The notes beneath the pieces were generated by a model. It searched no databases. It worked only from the letters and a program-made list of their open reading frames with translations, and had not been told where the DNA came from. From DASUZB01 sp036377075 (GTDB lineage Bacteria; Actinomycetota; CALGFH01), in the NCBI GenBank assembly GCA_036377075.1, contig DASUZB010000083.1, positions 1 through 9,252 on the forward strand: a stretch of DNA of 9,252 bases, read 5' to 3'. Positions 1-5,709 of the stretch are shown piece by piece. How positions within the stretch are numbered: the first letter of the stretch is position 1; every line of letters starts with the position of its first letter. Position numbers and translations under genes: made by a program.

Positions 1-330
1 GCAGCAGAGCAGCAGCAGCATGAGCGTGTCGTCGACGGCCGCACCGGGCTCGGGGTCGGGCGGCTGGATCGCGGCCGCGGTCCGCTCCCGGCGGCGGCGC
101 GCCGCCTCGTTGCGCCACAGCTCGGCGCGGCGGCGCGACGCCACCGTGACCAGCCAGCCGGTCGGGTTGGCGGGCACGCCCTCGGCGGGCCACTGCACCG
201 CCGCGGCGAGCAACGCCTCCTGCACGGCGTCCTCGCAGACCTCGAAGCCGCCGTAGCGCCGCACCAGGACGCCGAGGACCCGTGGCGCCAGCTCCCGCAG
301 CAGGCCCTCCACCCCGGTCGCGGCGCTCAC
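1..330 (-). CDS. ECF RNA polymerase sigma factor, ECF42-like (N-terminal part, runs off the left edge)
   Basis: The visible 110 residues are the N-terminal part of a group IV (ECF) sigma factor, which would direct RNA polymerase to a small regulon. Sigma region 2 is recognisable: the E-D-A-V-Q-E-A core-binding signature is at residues 33-39, and the region 2.4 helix around N-P-T-G-W-L (56-60) is followed by a basic stretch ending L-W-R. The segment D-D-T-L-M-L-L-L-L-C-C at 100-110 is typical of the long ECF42 type (about 400 residues with a C-terminal DUF6596/TPR-like extension), so about 300 residues should lie beyond the window. Region 4 is not visible. The GTG start at 330 was chosen because it puts region 2 at the usual distance from the N terminus; there is no strong ribosome binding site. 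It starts 8 bases after the LysE-type gene on the same strand, so co-transcription is likely. ECF42 factors often sit beside DGPF/YCII proteins; none is seen here. Confidence 0.82.
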   Translation of the reverse strand, partial: MSAATGVEGLLRELAPRVLGVLVRRYGGFEVCEDAVQEALLAAAVQWPAEGVPANPTGWLVTVASRRRAELWRNEAARRRRERTAAAIQPPDPEPGAAVDDTLMLLLLCC

Positions 331-338
331 GGCGCGGC

Positions 339-968
339 TCAGCGGGTGACGGCGAGCCTGGCGCCGAGCCCGAGGTAGATCGAGCCGCTGGCGAGCTCGA
401 CGCCGCGCGCCGCGCGGGGGCGGCGCAGCAGGACCCGGCGCACCCGGCCGGCGGCCAGGCCGACGGTGCCGTCGACCAGGACCTCCAGGGCGAGGAAGCA
501 CGCGCCTAGCAGCAGCAACTGGGCGGGCACCCGCCCCCTGGACGGGTCCACGAACTGCGGCAGCAAGGCCACGGTGAACAGCGCCATCTTCGGGTTCAGC
601 ACGTTGGTGACCATGCCGCGCCAGAACGCCCGCCAGGTGCTCGCCGCCCCGCTGCGGCCCTCGGCCATGCCGCCGCCGCGGGCACGCAGGGTGCGGACGC
701 CGAGCCACAGCAGGTAGGCCGCGCCGGCGAAGCGCACCACGTGGTACAGGGCGGGGGCGGCCCGGAACACGGCCGCCAGGCCGGCCGCGGCGGCCAGCAG
801 GTGGACGGTCTCGCCGACCGCGACGCCGAGGGCGGCGACGAACCCCGCCCGCGACCCGCTGCGGATCCCGCTGGCGAGCACGAACAGCATGTCGGGGCCT
901 GGCGTGAGCATCAGCACCGTGACCAGGGCCAGGTAGGAGGCCAGCAGCCTGCCGTCGACGACCCACAC
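339..968 (-). CDS. LysE/RhtB family amino-acid or metabolite exporter
   Basis: This is a 209-residue inner-membrane exporter of the LysE/RhtB superfamily, which pumps amino acids or related small metabolites out of the cell. The family signature T-P-G-P-D lies at residues 22-26 at the end of the first hydrophobic helix. The second hallmark, N-x-x-N-P-K in N-V-L-N-P-K, is at 122-127, after a hydrophilic arginine/glycine-rich loop (about 93-115). About six membrane segments can be traced, and the length is normal for the family. I chose the GTG at 968 because GGGAGG lies 5 bases upstream (974-979) and because translation then opens directly into helix 1. An in-frame start at 1037 would add 23 polar residues with no counterpart in the family. 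The sigma factor follows after 8 bases. The substrate cannot be told from sequence. Confidence 0.9.
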   Translation of the reverse strand: MWVVDGRLLASYLALVTVLMLTPGPDMLFVLASGIRSGSRAGFVAALGVAVGETVHLLAAAAGLAAVFRAAPALYHVVRFAGAAYLLWLGVRTLRARGGGMAEGRSGAASTWRAFWRGMVTNVLNPKMALFTVALLPQFVDPSRGRVPAQLLLLGACFLALEVLVDGTVGLAAGRVRRVLLRRPRAARGVELASGSIYLGLGARLAVTR

Positions 969-1002
969 GTTTGCCTCCCACTGCCCGGCGGCCGGTCCGC
1001 CT

Positions 1003-1029
1003 CCATCACTATCAATACCTCGATGATGG
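1003..1029. promoter_or_regulatory. Inverted repeat upstream of the LysE-type gene
   Basis: CCATCA (1003-1008) and TGATGG (1024-1029) form an inverted repeat separated by 15 bases, in an island that is clearly AT-richer than its surroundings. It lies 35-61 bases upstream of the GTG of the exporter gene, where a promoter and operator are expected. No convincing -35/-10 pair was found. LysE-type exporters are often controlled by a dedicated regulator, but no adjacent regulator gene is present. This is a candidate site only. Confidence 0.25.
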
Positions 1030-1080
1030 TTACGCAAACCAGGCCGTGCCTGCCAGCGCGGGCGATGTTACGCGGTCGCG

Positions 1081-1179
1081 CCGCCGGAGCGGCGCACCAC
1101 CCTCGCCACGGCGCAGCTCGCCCTCGCCCGCGAGCACGGCTTCGCCTCGTGGCCACGGCTGAAAGCGAGACTCGATACC
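1081..1179 (+). pseudogene. Relic of the N-terminal module of an ankyrin-type actinobacterial protein
   Basis: In the plus frame beginning at 1081 the translation reads P-P-E-R-R-T-T and then L-A-T-A-Q-L-A-L-A-R-E-H-G-F-A-S-W-P-R-L-K (1102-1164), ending K-A-R-L-D. This matches my memory of a recurrent actinobacterial pattern, L-x-x-A-Q-x-x-x-A-R-E-H-G-F-x-S-W-x-x-L-x-x-x-(V/L)-E, which ends an 80-residue N-terminal module of many ankyrin-repeat and related proteins. No usable start precedes it: the frame is closed by TGA at 1024-1026. The preceding part of the module is absent, and the following residues look random as the frame runs antisense into the thioesterase gene. I infer a decayed fragment. 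It could still be chance similarity in GC-rich DNA, though the match covers about 20 specific positions. Confidence 0.5.
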
Positions 1180-1212
1180 GCATCGCGGGCGAGAGGGTGG
1201 ACTTCTCGGAGG

Positions 1213-1797
1213 TCAGGTGGTCTCGCGGCGGCGGCGGATGGCCTCCTCGCGGGCGAGGCGGGACTCGCGGCGGATCCTCGCCTCGGCCTGGCGGTGGCGC
1301 TCGACGGCGGACTCCGGCTCCAGGGGCGGCACCGGTCGTGGGTGGCCGTGCTCGTCGAGGGCGACGAACACCAGGTAGGCGGAGGAGGTGTGGGTGCGGC
1401 GGCCGCTGACCACCTCCTCGGCCTCGACCCGCACGCCGACCTCCATCGAGGTGCGGCCGACGTCGTTGACGGCGGCGTGGACGAACACCACGTCGCCGAC
1501 GTGGACGGGGTGGAGGAAGCTCATCTCGTCCAGCGCGGCGGTGACCACGGGACCGCCGGCGTGGCGGCTGGCGGCGATCCCGGCGGCGGTGTCGATCAGC
1601 TTCATGATCTCGCCACCGTGCACGTTGCCCATCACGTTCGCGTGGGTTGGTCCCATCGCCTGGGAGAGGGTCACCGCCGACTCGCGCGGGTGCCTGGCCG
1701 GCACCTCGCCCTCGGCGGCCTCCCGGGCCGCCTCGTGGACCTGCTCGCGCAGGCCGAGGAGGCGGTCGCCGGGAGGTTCCGCCGGCCCCGAGCTCAC
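1213..1797 (-). CDS. Acyl-CoA thioesterase, hotdog fold (YkhA/YciA-like)
   Basis: This cytoplasmic enzyme of 194 residues is predicted to hydrolyse acyl-CoA to free acid and CoA. The hotdog domain spans about residues 41-155. The family motif H-A-N-V-M-G-N-V-H-G-G is at 52-62, followed by K-L-I-D (66-69). By comparison with bacterial and mammalian ACOT proteins, N54 and D69 are the likely catalytic polar residues. F-L-H-P-V-H-V-G-D and G-R-T-S-M-E-V follow in the usual order. A 40-residue N-terminal extension precedes the fold, and the last 30 residues form a highly charged Arg/Glu helix. The GTG start at 1797 overlaps the acyl-CoA dehydrogenase stop as GTGA, indicating translational coupling. 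Starting at the next Met (48) would remove the first strand of the fold. It probably adjusts acyl-CoA levels or frees CoA together with the dehydrogenase; chain-length preference is unknown. Confidence 0.9.
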   Translation of the reverse strand: MSSGPAEPPGDRLLGLREQVHEAAREAAEGEVPARHPRESAVTLSQAMGPTHANVMGNVHGGEIMKLIDTAAGIAASRHAGGPVVTAALDEMSFLHPVHVGDVVFVHAAVNDVGRTSMEVGVRVEAEEVVSGRRTHTSSAYLVFVALDEHGHPRPVPPLEPESAVERHRQAEARIRRESRLAREEAIRRRRETT

Positions 1798-2948
1798 CGC
1801 GTAGGCCCGAGGAGCTGCCGAGCCATCACGACCCTCAATATTTGATTCGTGCCCTCATAGATTTGGGTGATCTTGCTGTCCCGCATCATGCGCTCGACGG
1901 GGAACTCCTTCACGTAGCCGTAGCCGCCGAGGAGCTGGACGGCGTCGGTGGTGACGCGCATGGCGGTGTCGGAGGCGAAGCACTTGGCCGCGGCCGAGGA
2001 GAAGGTCAGGTCGGGGTCGCCGCGGTCGGCCTTGGCGGCGGCCGCGTAGACCAGGCCGCGGGCGGCCTCGACGTGCATGGCCATGTCGGCGAGCATGAAC
2101 CGGATGCCCTGGAAGTCGGCGATGCGGCTGCCGAACTGCTGGCGCTCCTTGGTGTAGCCGAGGGCGTAGTCCAGCGCGCCCTGGGCGATGCCGACCGCCT
2201 GCGCGCCGATGGTGACGCGGCTGTGGTCGAGCGCGCGCAGGGCGAGCTTGAAGCCGCTGCCCTCCTCGCCGAGGCGGTTGGCGGCGGGGACGCGCACGTC
2301 GTTGCAGATCACCTCGGTGGTGGGCGAGCCGCGGATGCCGAGCTTGTCCTCGTGCTTGCCGATCTGGAAGCCGGGCATGGTGTCCTCGAGGACGAAGGCG
2401 CTGATGCCGCGGGAGCCGGCGTCCGGGTCGGTGACGGCGTAGTAGACGTAGAGCTTGCTCACGCCGCCGCCGGTGATGAAGCGCTTGGTGCCGTTGATGA
2501 CGTAGTCGTCGCCGTCGCGCACCGCGCGGGAGGCCATCGCGGCGGCGTCCGAGCCGGAGCCGGGCTCGCTGAGGCAGTAGGAGATGAGCGCGCTGCCGTC
2601 GGCGACCCGGCCGAGGAAGCGCCGCTTCTGCTCCTCGTCGCCGGCGAACAGGATCGGCAGGGTGCCGAGCTTGTTGACCGCCGGGATCAGGGAGGTGCTG
2701 GCGCAGACGCGGGCGACCTCCTCGACCAGCAGGCAGTGGGTGATGGCGTCGGCCCCGCCGCCGCCGTACTCCTCCGGGATGTTGATGCCGAGCAGGCCGC
2801 CCTCCCTGAGGACCTGGAGGTTGTCCCAGGGGAACTCTCCGGTGCGGTCGATCTCGACCGCCCGCTCGGTGAACTTGTCCTCGAACAGCCGCCGCCATTC
2901 CTTGCGCAGCAGCCTCTGGTCCTCGGTCAGCGTGTACGCGTCGCTCAT
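1794..2948 (-). CDS. Acyl-CoA dehydrogenase (FAD-dependent)
   Basis: This full-length 384-residue flavoprotein catalyses the alpha,beta-dehydrogenation of acyl-CoA, the first step of beta-oxidation or branched-chain acyl-CoA breakdown, passing electrons to electron-transfer flavoprotein. Both family signatures are intact: C-L-S-E-P-G-S-G-S-D at 125-134 and Q-L-L-G-G-Y-G-Y at 338-345, running on to D357. E-R-Q-Q-F-G (269-273 region) is the usual FAD-contact segment. The catalytic base is predicted to be E365 in Y-E-G-T-N-Q, the position seen in short/medium-chain and butyryl-type enzymes rather than the alternative isovaleryl-type position. The ATG at 2948 has GAGGAGG 8 bases upstream. The gene leads an operon with the thioesterase and diverges from the metallo-hydrolase across a palindrome-bearing gap. 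The exact acyl chain cannot be set from sequence alone. Confidence 0.95.
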   Translation of the reverse strand: MSDAYTLTEDQRLLRKEWRRLFEDKFTERAVEIDRTGEFPWDNLQVLREGGLLGINIPEEYGGGGADAITHCLLVEEVARVCASTSLIPAVNKLGTLPILFAGDEEQKRRFLGRVADGSALISYCLSEPGSGSDAAAMASRAVRDGDDYVINGTKRFITGGGVSKLYVYYAVTDPDAGSRGISAFVLEDTMPGFQIGKHEDKLGIRGSPTTEVICNDVRVPAANRLGEEGSGFKLALRALDHSRVTIGAQAVGIAQGALDYALGYTKERQQFGSRIADFQGIRFMLADMAMHVEAARGLVYAAAAKADRGDPDLTFSSAAAKCFASDTAMRVTTDAVQLLGGYGYVKEFPVERMMRDSKITQIYEGTNQILRVVMARQLLGPTR

Positions 2949-2998
2949 GCCGGGCGCCTCCTCGGTGCGTCGGCCGCGACCGCCGGATGGCCTGCCTG

Positions 2999-3043
2999 AA
3001 GCGCGCGAGGCCTACCCGCTTGCCTGGCAAGCGCGCGAGGCCT
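2999..3043 (+). repeat. 15-bp direct repeat, 30-bp period, in the divergent control region
   Basis: AAGCGCGCGAGGCCT occurs exactly at 2999-3013 and again at 3029-3043, each copy preceded within 0-2 bases by TGCCTG (2993-2998 and 3021-3026). The 30-bp period is close to three helical turns, so both copies would face the same side of the DNA. The second copy overlaps the right arm of the 17-bp palindrome. This looks like a duplicated regulator site, the first copy being a degenerate version of the second. Confidence 0.6.
3017..3033. promoter_or_regulatory. Perfect 17-bp palindromic operator candidate
   Basis: CGCTTGCC-T-GGCAAGCG is a perfect inverted repeat with 8-bp arms around a single central base. 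It lies between the divergent acyl-CoA dehydrogenase (start 2948) and metallo-hydrolase (start 3141) genes. A 1-base centre cannot form a useful RNA hairpin loop, so a dimeric DNA-binding protein is the better reading. A further half-site, GCTTGCC, is at 3105-3111, over the candidate promoter of the metallo-hydrolase. Such sites fit a TetR- or GntR-type acyl-CoA-responsive regulator, but no such gene is in the window. Confidence 0.55.
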
Positions 3044-3068
3044 GCACCCACGGCGGCGCGGCACGGTC

Positions 3069-3074
3069 ATTCTA
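3069..3074 (-). promoter_or_regulatory. Candidate -10 element for the acyl-CoA dehydrogenase operon
   Basis: On the minus strand this reads TAGAAT, five of six matches to TATAAT, in otherwise very GC-rich DNA. There is no good -35 at 16-18 bases. The start point would be near 3062, giving a leader of about 115 bases, and would place the 17-bp palindrome just downstream as a roadblock-type operator. Confidence 0.35.
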
Positions 3075-3101
3075 CGAAAGCCGGCGGCGCGCCAGGCCAG
3101 G

Positions 3102-3107
3102 TAGGCT
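3102..3107 (+). promoter_or_regulatory. Candidate -10 element for the metallo-hydrolase gene
   Basis: TAGGCT fits the actinobacterial TANNNT pattern and would start transcription near 3114, with a 27-base leader that includes the AGGAGG (3131-3136) ribosome binding site before the ATG at 3141. It overlaps the GCTTGCC half-site at 3105-3111. No clear -35 is visible, so this is tentative. Confidence 0.3.
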
Positions 3108-3140
3108 TGCCACCGGGGGCGGAGGCAGGGAGGAGGACGG

Positions 3141-4172
3141 ATGTCCGGTGCGGAGCGGCCGGCGGCCGCCGCGGCCACGGTCGAGGAGGTGCGGCCGGGC
3201 CTGTGGAGCCTGCCGGTGCCGATCCCGTCCAGCCCGCTGCCGCACGTGCTCTGCTACGCCTTCGAGGTCTCCGGTGGGGTGGTGCTGGTCGACCCGGGGT
3301 GGTACGCGCCCGAGTCGCAGGCCGCCCTGGAGGCCGGGCTGGGCCGGCTCGGCGCCCGCCTCGCCGACGTGCGCGGCGTGCTGGTGACCCACATCCACCC
3401 GGACCACTACGGGCTGGCCGGGCGGGTGCGCGAGGCGTCGGGCGCGTGGATCGCGCTGCACCCGGCCGACGCGGCGCTGATCCCCGACCGCTACGAGGAC
3501 GTGGACGAGCTGCTGGAGCGCACCGGCGCGTGGCTGCGGGCCGCCGGCGCGCCCGACGCCGCGGTCGAGGAGCTGCAGGGCGTGAGCATGCTGATGCGCC
3601 GCTTCGTGGTCGCGGCCCGGCCCGACGTGCTGCTGGAGCACGGCGACCGGCCGGAGGTGCCGGGCTGGGAGCTGGTCGCGGTGCACACGCCGGGCCACAC
3701 GCCCGGGCACCTCTGCTTCCACGAGGAGCGCGCCGGGGTGCTGCTCACCGGCGACCACGTGCTTCCCCGGATCAGCCCGAACATCTCGTTCCACCCGCAG
3801 TCGACCGAGGACCCGCTCGGCGACTACCTCGCCTCGCTCAAGCAGCTGCAGGCGTACGCGGGCGCGGCGGCCCTGCCGGGGCACGAGTGGCGCTTCGACG
3901 ACCTCGCCGGCCGCCTCGACGCGCTCGCCGCCCACCACGAGGAGCGGCTCGCCGAGACCCTCGAGGTGGTGGCGGCCGGGGCGGACACCGTCTGGGAGGT
4001 GGCCGCGCGGCTGCACTGGTCGCGGCCGTGGCGGGAGCTGGCCGGGTGGCTGCGCCGCGCCGCCCTCGGCGAGGCCCAGGCCCACCTGATCGTGCTGGAG
4101 CGCCGCGGCAACGTGAGCCGCTCCGCCGGCGTGCCCGAGCGCTGGCGGGCGGTCGCCACCACGTCCGGCTGA
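3141..4172 (+). CDS. Metallo-beta-lactamase-fold hydrolase with C-terminal winged-helix domain (LACTB2-like)
   Basis: This 343-residue cytoplasmic hydrolase has a complete metal site: T-H-I-H-P-D-H at 83-89 supplies H84, H86, D88 and H89, and H186 (T-P-G-H), D205 (T-G-D-H) and H248 (P-G-H-E-W) complete the set for two zinc ions. After the catalytic domain (about 15-250), an alpha-helical segment and a winged-helix-like region (about 255-325) resemble the BLACT_WH tail of LACTB2-type proteins. Family members range from thioester hydrolases of the glyoxalase II type to nucleases, so the substrate is open. Divergence from the acyl-CoA dehydrogenase/thioesterase operon across a shared operator hints at a role on an acyl thioester or a related ester; that is inference. 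The ATG at 3141 follows AGGAGG by 4 bases (GGGAGG by 7). The 3' end is convergent with the GbsR-type gene. Confidence 0.88.
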   Translation: MSGAERPAAAAATVEEVRPGLWSLPVPIPSSPLPHVLCYAFEVSGGVVLVDPGWYAPESQAALEAGLGRLGARLADVRGVLVTHIHPDHYGLAGRVREASGAWIALHPADAALIPDRYEDVDELLERTGAWLRAAGAPDAAVEELQGVSMLMRRFVVAARPDVLLEHGDRPEVPGWELVAVHTPGHTPGHLCFHEERAGVLLTGDHVLPRISPNISFHPQSTEDPLGDYLASLKQLQAYAGAAALPGHEWRFDDLAGRLDALAAHHEERLAETLEVVAAGADTVWEVAARLHWSRPWRELAGWLRRAALGEAQAHLIVLERRGNVSRSAGVPERWRAVATTSG

Positions 4173-4194
4173 CGGCGCGCGGGCTGTCAGCCGG
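4165..4194. terminator. Shared bidirectional hairpin between convergent genes, containing both stop codons
   Basis: CCGGCTGAC (4165-4173) and GTCAGCCGG (4186-4194) are exact 9-base inverted arms separated by 12 GC-rich bases. The left arm contains the TGA of the metallo-hydrolase (4170-4172) and the right arm contains the stop of the GbsR-type gene (4187-4189 on the minus strand). Because the arms are perfect, both transcripts can form the same hairpin. There is no U-tract on either side, as is common for actinobacterial terminators. Confidence 0.6.
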
Positions 4195-4681
4195 CCTGGT
4201 CGGCGGCGCGCTGCTTGCGCCACTTGGCCATGATCAGCGGGATCTCGTGCCGGAGGAACTCGAAGAACTGGCGGGTCTCCTCCAGCCGCATGCCCGCCGG
4301 CGAGTCGGGCCCGACGGCCTTGACCCCCTCCGCCAGGTCGTCCTCCCAGCGGGCGACGAACTGGTCGCGCTGGGCGATCGCCTCGTACCAGGTCTCGGTG
4401 GTGACCCGGTAGTGGTCGCGGCGCTCCCCCGGCTCGCGGTCGCGCGCGAGCATGCGGACCTGCGTCAGGTAGCGCACCGCGCCGGAGATCGCCGCCGGGC
4501 TGACGTGCAGCCGCTCGGCCAGCTCGGCGGCGGTGAGCCTGCCGTCGTCGGCGATGATGACCGCGGCGAACACCCGCGCGGGCATGCGGGGCATCCCCGC
4601 CTCCACCAGGTCGAGCGCGAACCGCTCGACGAACCGCCGCACCGCGTCGTCGTCGCGCCCGCGATGGTCCCCCTGAGCCAC
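4187..4681 (-). CDS. GbsR/MarR-type winged helix-turn-helix transcriptional regulator
   Basis: This 164-residue DNA-binding protein is probably the local repressor of the divergent ABC exporter. The winged helix covers about residues 30-95. The hallmark G-M-P-R-M-P-A-R-V (29-37) is followed by the helix-turn-helix L-T-A-A-E-L-A-E-R-L and V-S-P-A-A-I-S-G-A-V-R-Y-L (49-72), then a basic wing (R-E-P-G-E-R-R-D-H-Y-R-V, 82-93). The C-terminal half is helical and likely dimerises or senses a ligand. The GTG at 4681 has AAAGGA about 8 bases upstream. Its start is 95 bases from the exporter start, and the gap holds a TTCACA-N4-TGTGAA operator over both promoters. That layout is typical of autoregulated exporter switches. 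The inducer cannot be told. Confidence 0.88.
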   Translation of the reverse strand: MAQGDHRGRDDDAVRRFVERFALDLVEAGMPRMPARVFAAVIIADDGRLTAAELAERLHVSPAAISGAVRYLTQVRMLARDREPGERRDHYRVTTETWYEAIAQRDQFVARWEDDLAEGVKAVGPDSPAGMRLEETRQFFEFLRHEIPLIMAKWRKQRAADQAG

Positions 4682-4719
4682 GCGCCCCGTCCTTTCGCCG
4701 TTCGTGCACCGGTAGGTAG

Positions 4720-4725
4720 TTTATA
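4720..4725 (-). promoter_or_regulatory. Candidate -10 element of the GbsR-type regulator gene
   Basis: On the minus strand this reads TATAAA (five of six matches to TATAAT), within the most AT-rich stretch of the window. The start would be near 4713, giving a leader of about 32 bases that carries the AAAGGA ribosome binding site. The expected -35 zone (about 4742-4748) has only weak matches but lies inside the TTCACA-N4-TGTGAA palindrome, consistent with autorepression. Confidence 0.5.
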
Positions 4726-4737
4726 CATGTCTTGGCC

Positions 4738-4771
4738 TTCACAACTCTGTGAAACGAGTGTAGCGTGTGAA
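4738..4771 (+). promoter_or_regulatory. Exporter promoter with overlapping TTCACA/TGTGAA operator
   Basis: TTCACA (4738-4743) and TGTGAA (4748-4753) form a 6-4-6 palindrome, and a third half-site TGTGAA lies at 4766-4771. Read as a promoter, TTCACA is a near-consensus -35 (five of six matches to TTGACA). It is followed after exactly 17 bases by TAGCGT (4761-4766), a TANNNT -10. The left operator arm is therefore the -35 itself, and the third half-site sits on the start region. Binding of the divergent GbsR-like protein here would block the ABC operon and overlap its own promoter. The assignment of that protein to the site is inference from position. Confidence 0.65.
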
Positions 4772-4776
4772 GCACT

Positions 4777-5709
4777 ATGACAGCTACACCTGCCATCGCA
4801 GTGTCGGGCCTGGTCAAGACGTTCGGCCCGACGCGCGCGCTCGACGGTCTCGACCTGACCGTCAACACCGGCGAGGTCCACGGCTTCCTCGGGCCCAACG
4901 GCGCCGGGAAGACCACGACCATCCGCATCCTGCTCGGCCTGCTGCGCGCCGACGCCGGCGAGGCCCGGCTGCTCGGCGGCGACCCCTGGCGCGACGCCAC
5001 CGCGCTGCACCGCCGCCTGGCCTACGTGCCCGGTGACGTCACCCTGTGGCCGAGCCTCTCCGGCGGCGAGGTGATCGACCTGCTCGGGCGCCTGCGCGGC
5101 GGGCTCGACCCCAAGCGCCGCGCCGAGCTGCTGGAGCGCTTCGACCTCGACCCGCGCAAGAAGGCCCGTACCTACTCCAAGGGCAACCGCCAGAAGGTCG
5201 CCCTGATCGCCGCGCTCGCCTCCGACGTGGAGCTGCTGCTGCTCGACGAGCCGACCGCCGGCCTCGACCCGCTGATGGAGGCCGCCTTCCGTGAGGTCAT
5301 CAGCCAGGAGGAGCACGAGGGCCGCACCGTCCTGCTGTCCAGCCACATCCTCTCCGAGGTCGAGGCGCTGTGCGACCGGGTCAGCATCATCCGCGCCGGC
5401 CGCGTGGTCGAGTCCGGCACCCTGGCCGAGCTGCGCCACCTCACCCGCACCTCGATCTCGGCCGAGCTGGCCGCGCCGCCCGACGGGCTGACCGGGCTGC
5501 AAGGCGTGCACGACCTGCACGTCGACGGCACCCGGGTGCACTGCCAGGTGGACAGCGCCAGCCTCGACGAGGTGCTGCGCCACCTGTCCGCGGCGGGGGT
5601 GCGCAGCCTGACCAGCCAGCCGCCCACCCTGGAGGAGCTGTTCCTGCGCCACTACCAGAGCGAGCTGCCGGCCGGCAACGGCCGGCGCCAGGAGGAGGCC
5701 GCCCGATGA
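4777..5709 (+). CDS. ABC transporter ATP-binding protein, drug/polyketide-exporter type
   Basis: This 310-residue cytoplasmic ATPase powers the following permease. Walker A, G-P-N-G-A-G-K-T-T, is at 39-47; Walker B, L-L-L-L-D-E-P-T, is at 153-160 with catalytic E158; the H-loop histidine is H190. The ABC signature is the variant S-K-G-N-R-Q-K at 134-140, usual in this subfamily. L-S-G-G-E at 94-98 is a look-alike in the helical region, not the signature. The Q-loop region reads Y-V-P-G-D-V (83-88) with no glutamine, also common in relatives. About 80 C-terminal residues (225-305) form the accessory domain seen in ABC-2 exporters. The gene starts at ATG 4777 with no good ribosome binding site, only about 3 bases from the predicted transcription start, so leaderless or near-leaderless translation is likely. 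Its stop overlaps the permease start as ATGA. Expression is probably controlled by the divergent GbsR-type regulator. Confidence 0.94.
   Translation: MTATPAIAVSGLVKTFGPTRALDGLDLTVNTGEVHGFLGPNGAGKTTTIRILLGLLRADAGEARLLGGDPWRDATALHRRLAYVPGDVTLWPSLSGGEVIDLLGRLRGGLDPKRRAELLERFDLDPRKKARTYSKGNRQKVALIAALASDVELLLLDEPTAGLDPLMEAAFREVISQEEHEGRTVLLSSHILSEVEALCDRVSIIRAGRVVESGTLAELRHLTRTSISAELAAPPDGLTGLQGVHDLHVDGTRVHCQVDSASLDEVLRHLSAAGVRSLTSQPPTLEELFLRHYQSELPAGNGRRQEEAAR

Noticed and set aside
969..1037. Upstream in-frame start that would extend the LysE-type protein by 23 residues.
   Set aside because: The extension is polar and unlike the family, whereas the GTG at 968 has GGGAGG at 5 bases and opens into helix 1.
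1190..1208. CGAGA/TCTCG inverted repeat as terminator of the dehydrogenase/thioesterase operon.
   Set aside because: Only 5 bp arms with a 9-base loop and no U-tract; this is within chance expectation in this composition.
1647..2999. Open frame of 450 codons on the plus strand, antisense to the acyl-CoA dehydrogenase.
   Set aside because: Low-complexity Ala/Gly/Val/Asp product typical of the complement of GC-rich coding DNA; the minus-strand protein has intact family motifs.
2999..3043. CRISPR-like or phage attachment repeat.
   Set aside because: Only two copies, the spacer is 15 bases and overlaps a palindrome, and there are no cas, integrase or tRNA genes nearby.
3072..5000. Open frame of 642 codons on the minus strand across three genes.
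   Set aside because: Composition is Arg/Gly/Pro/Ala-rich with no domain, and it runs antisense to the metallo-hydrolase and the ABC ATPase.
5056..5070. L-S-G-G-E in the ATPase as the ABC signature.
   Set aside because: It lies at residues 94-98, too close to Walker A; the true signature S-K-G-N-R-Q-K is at 134-140, just before Walker B.
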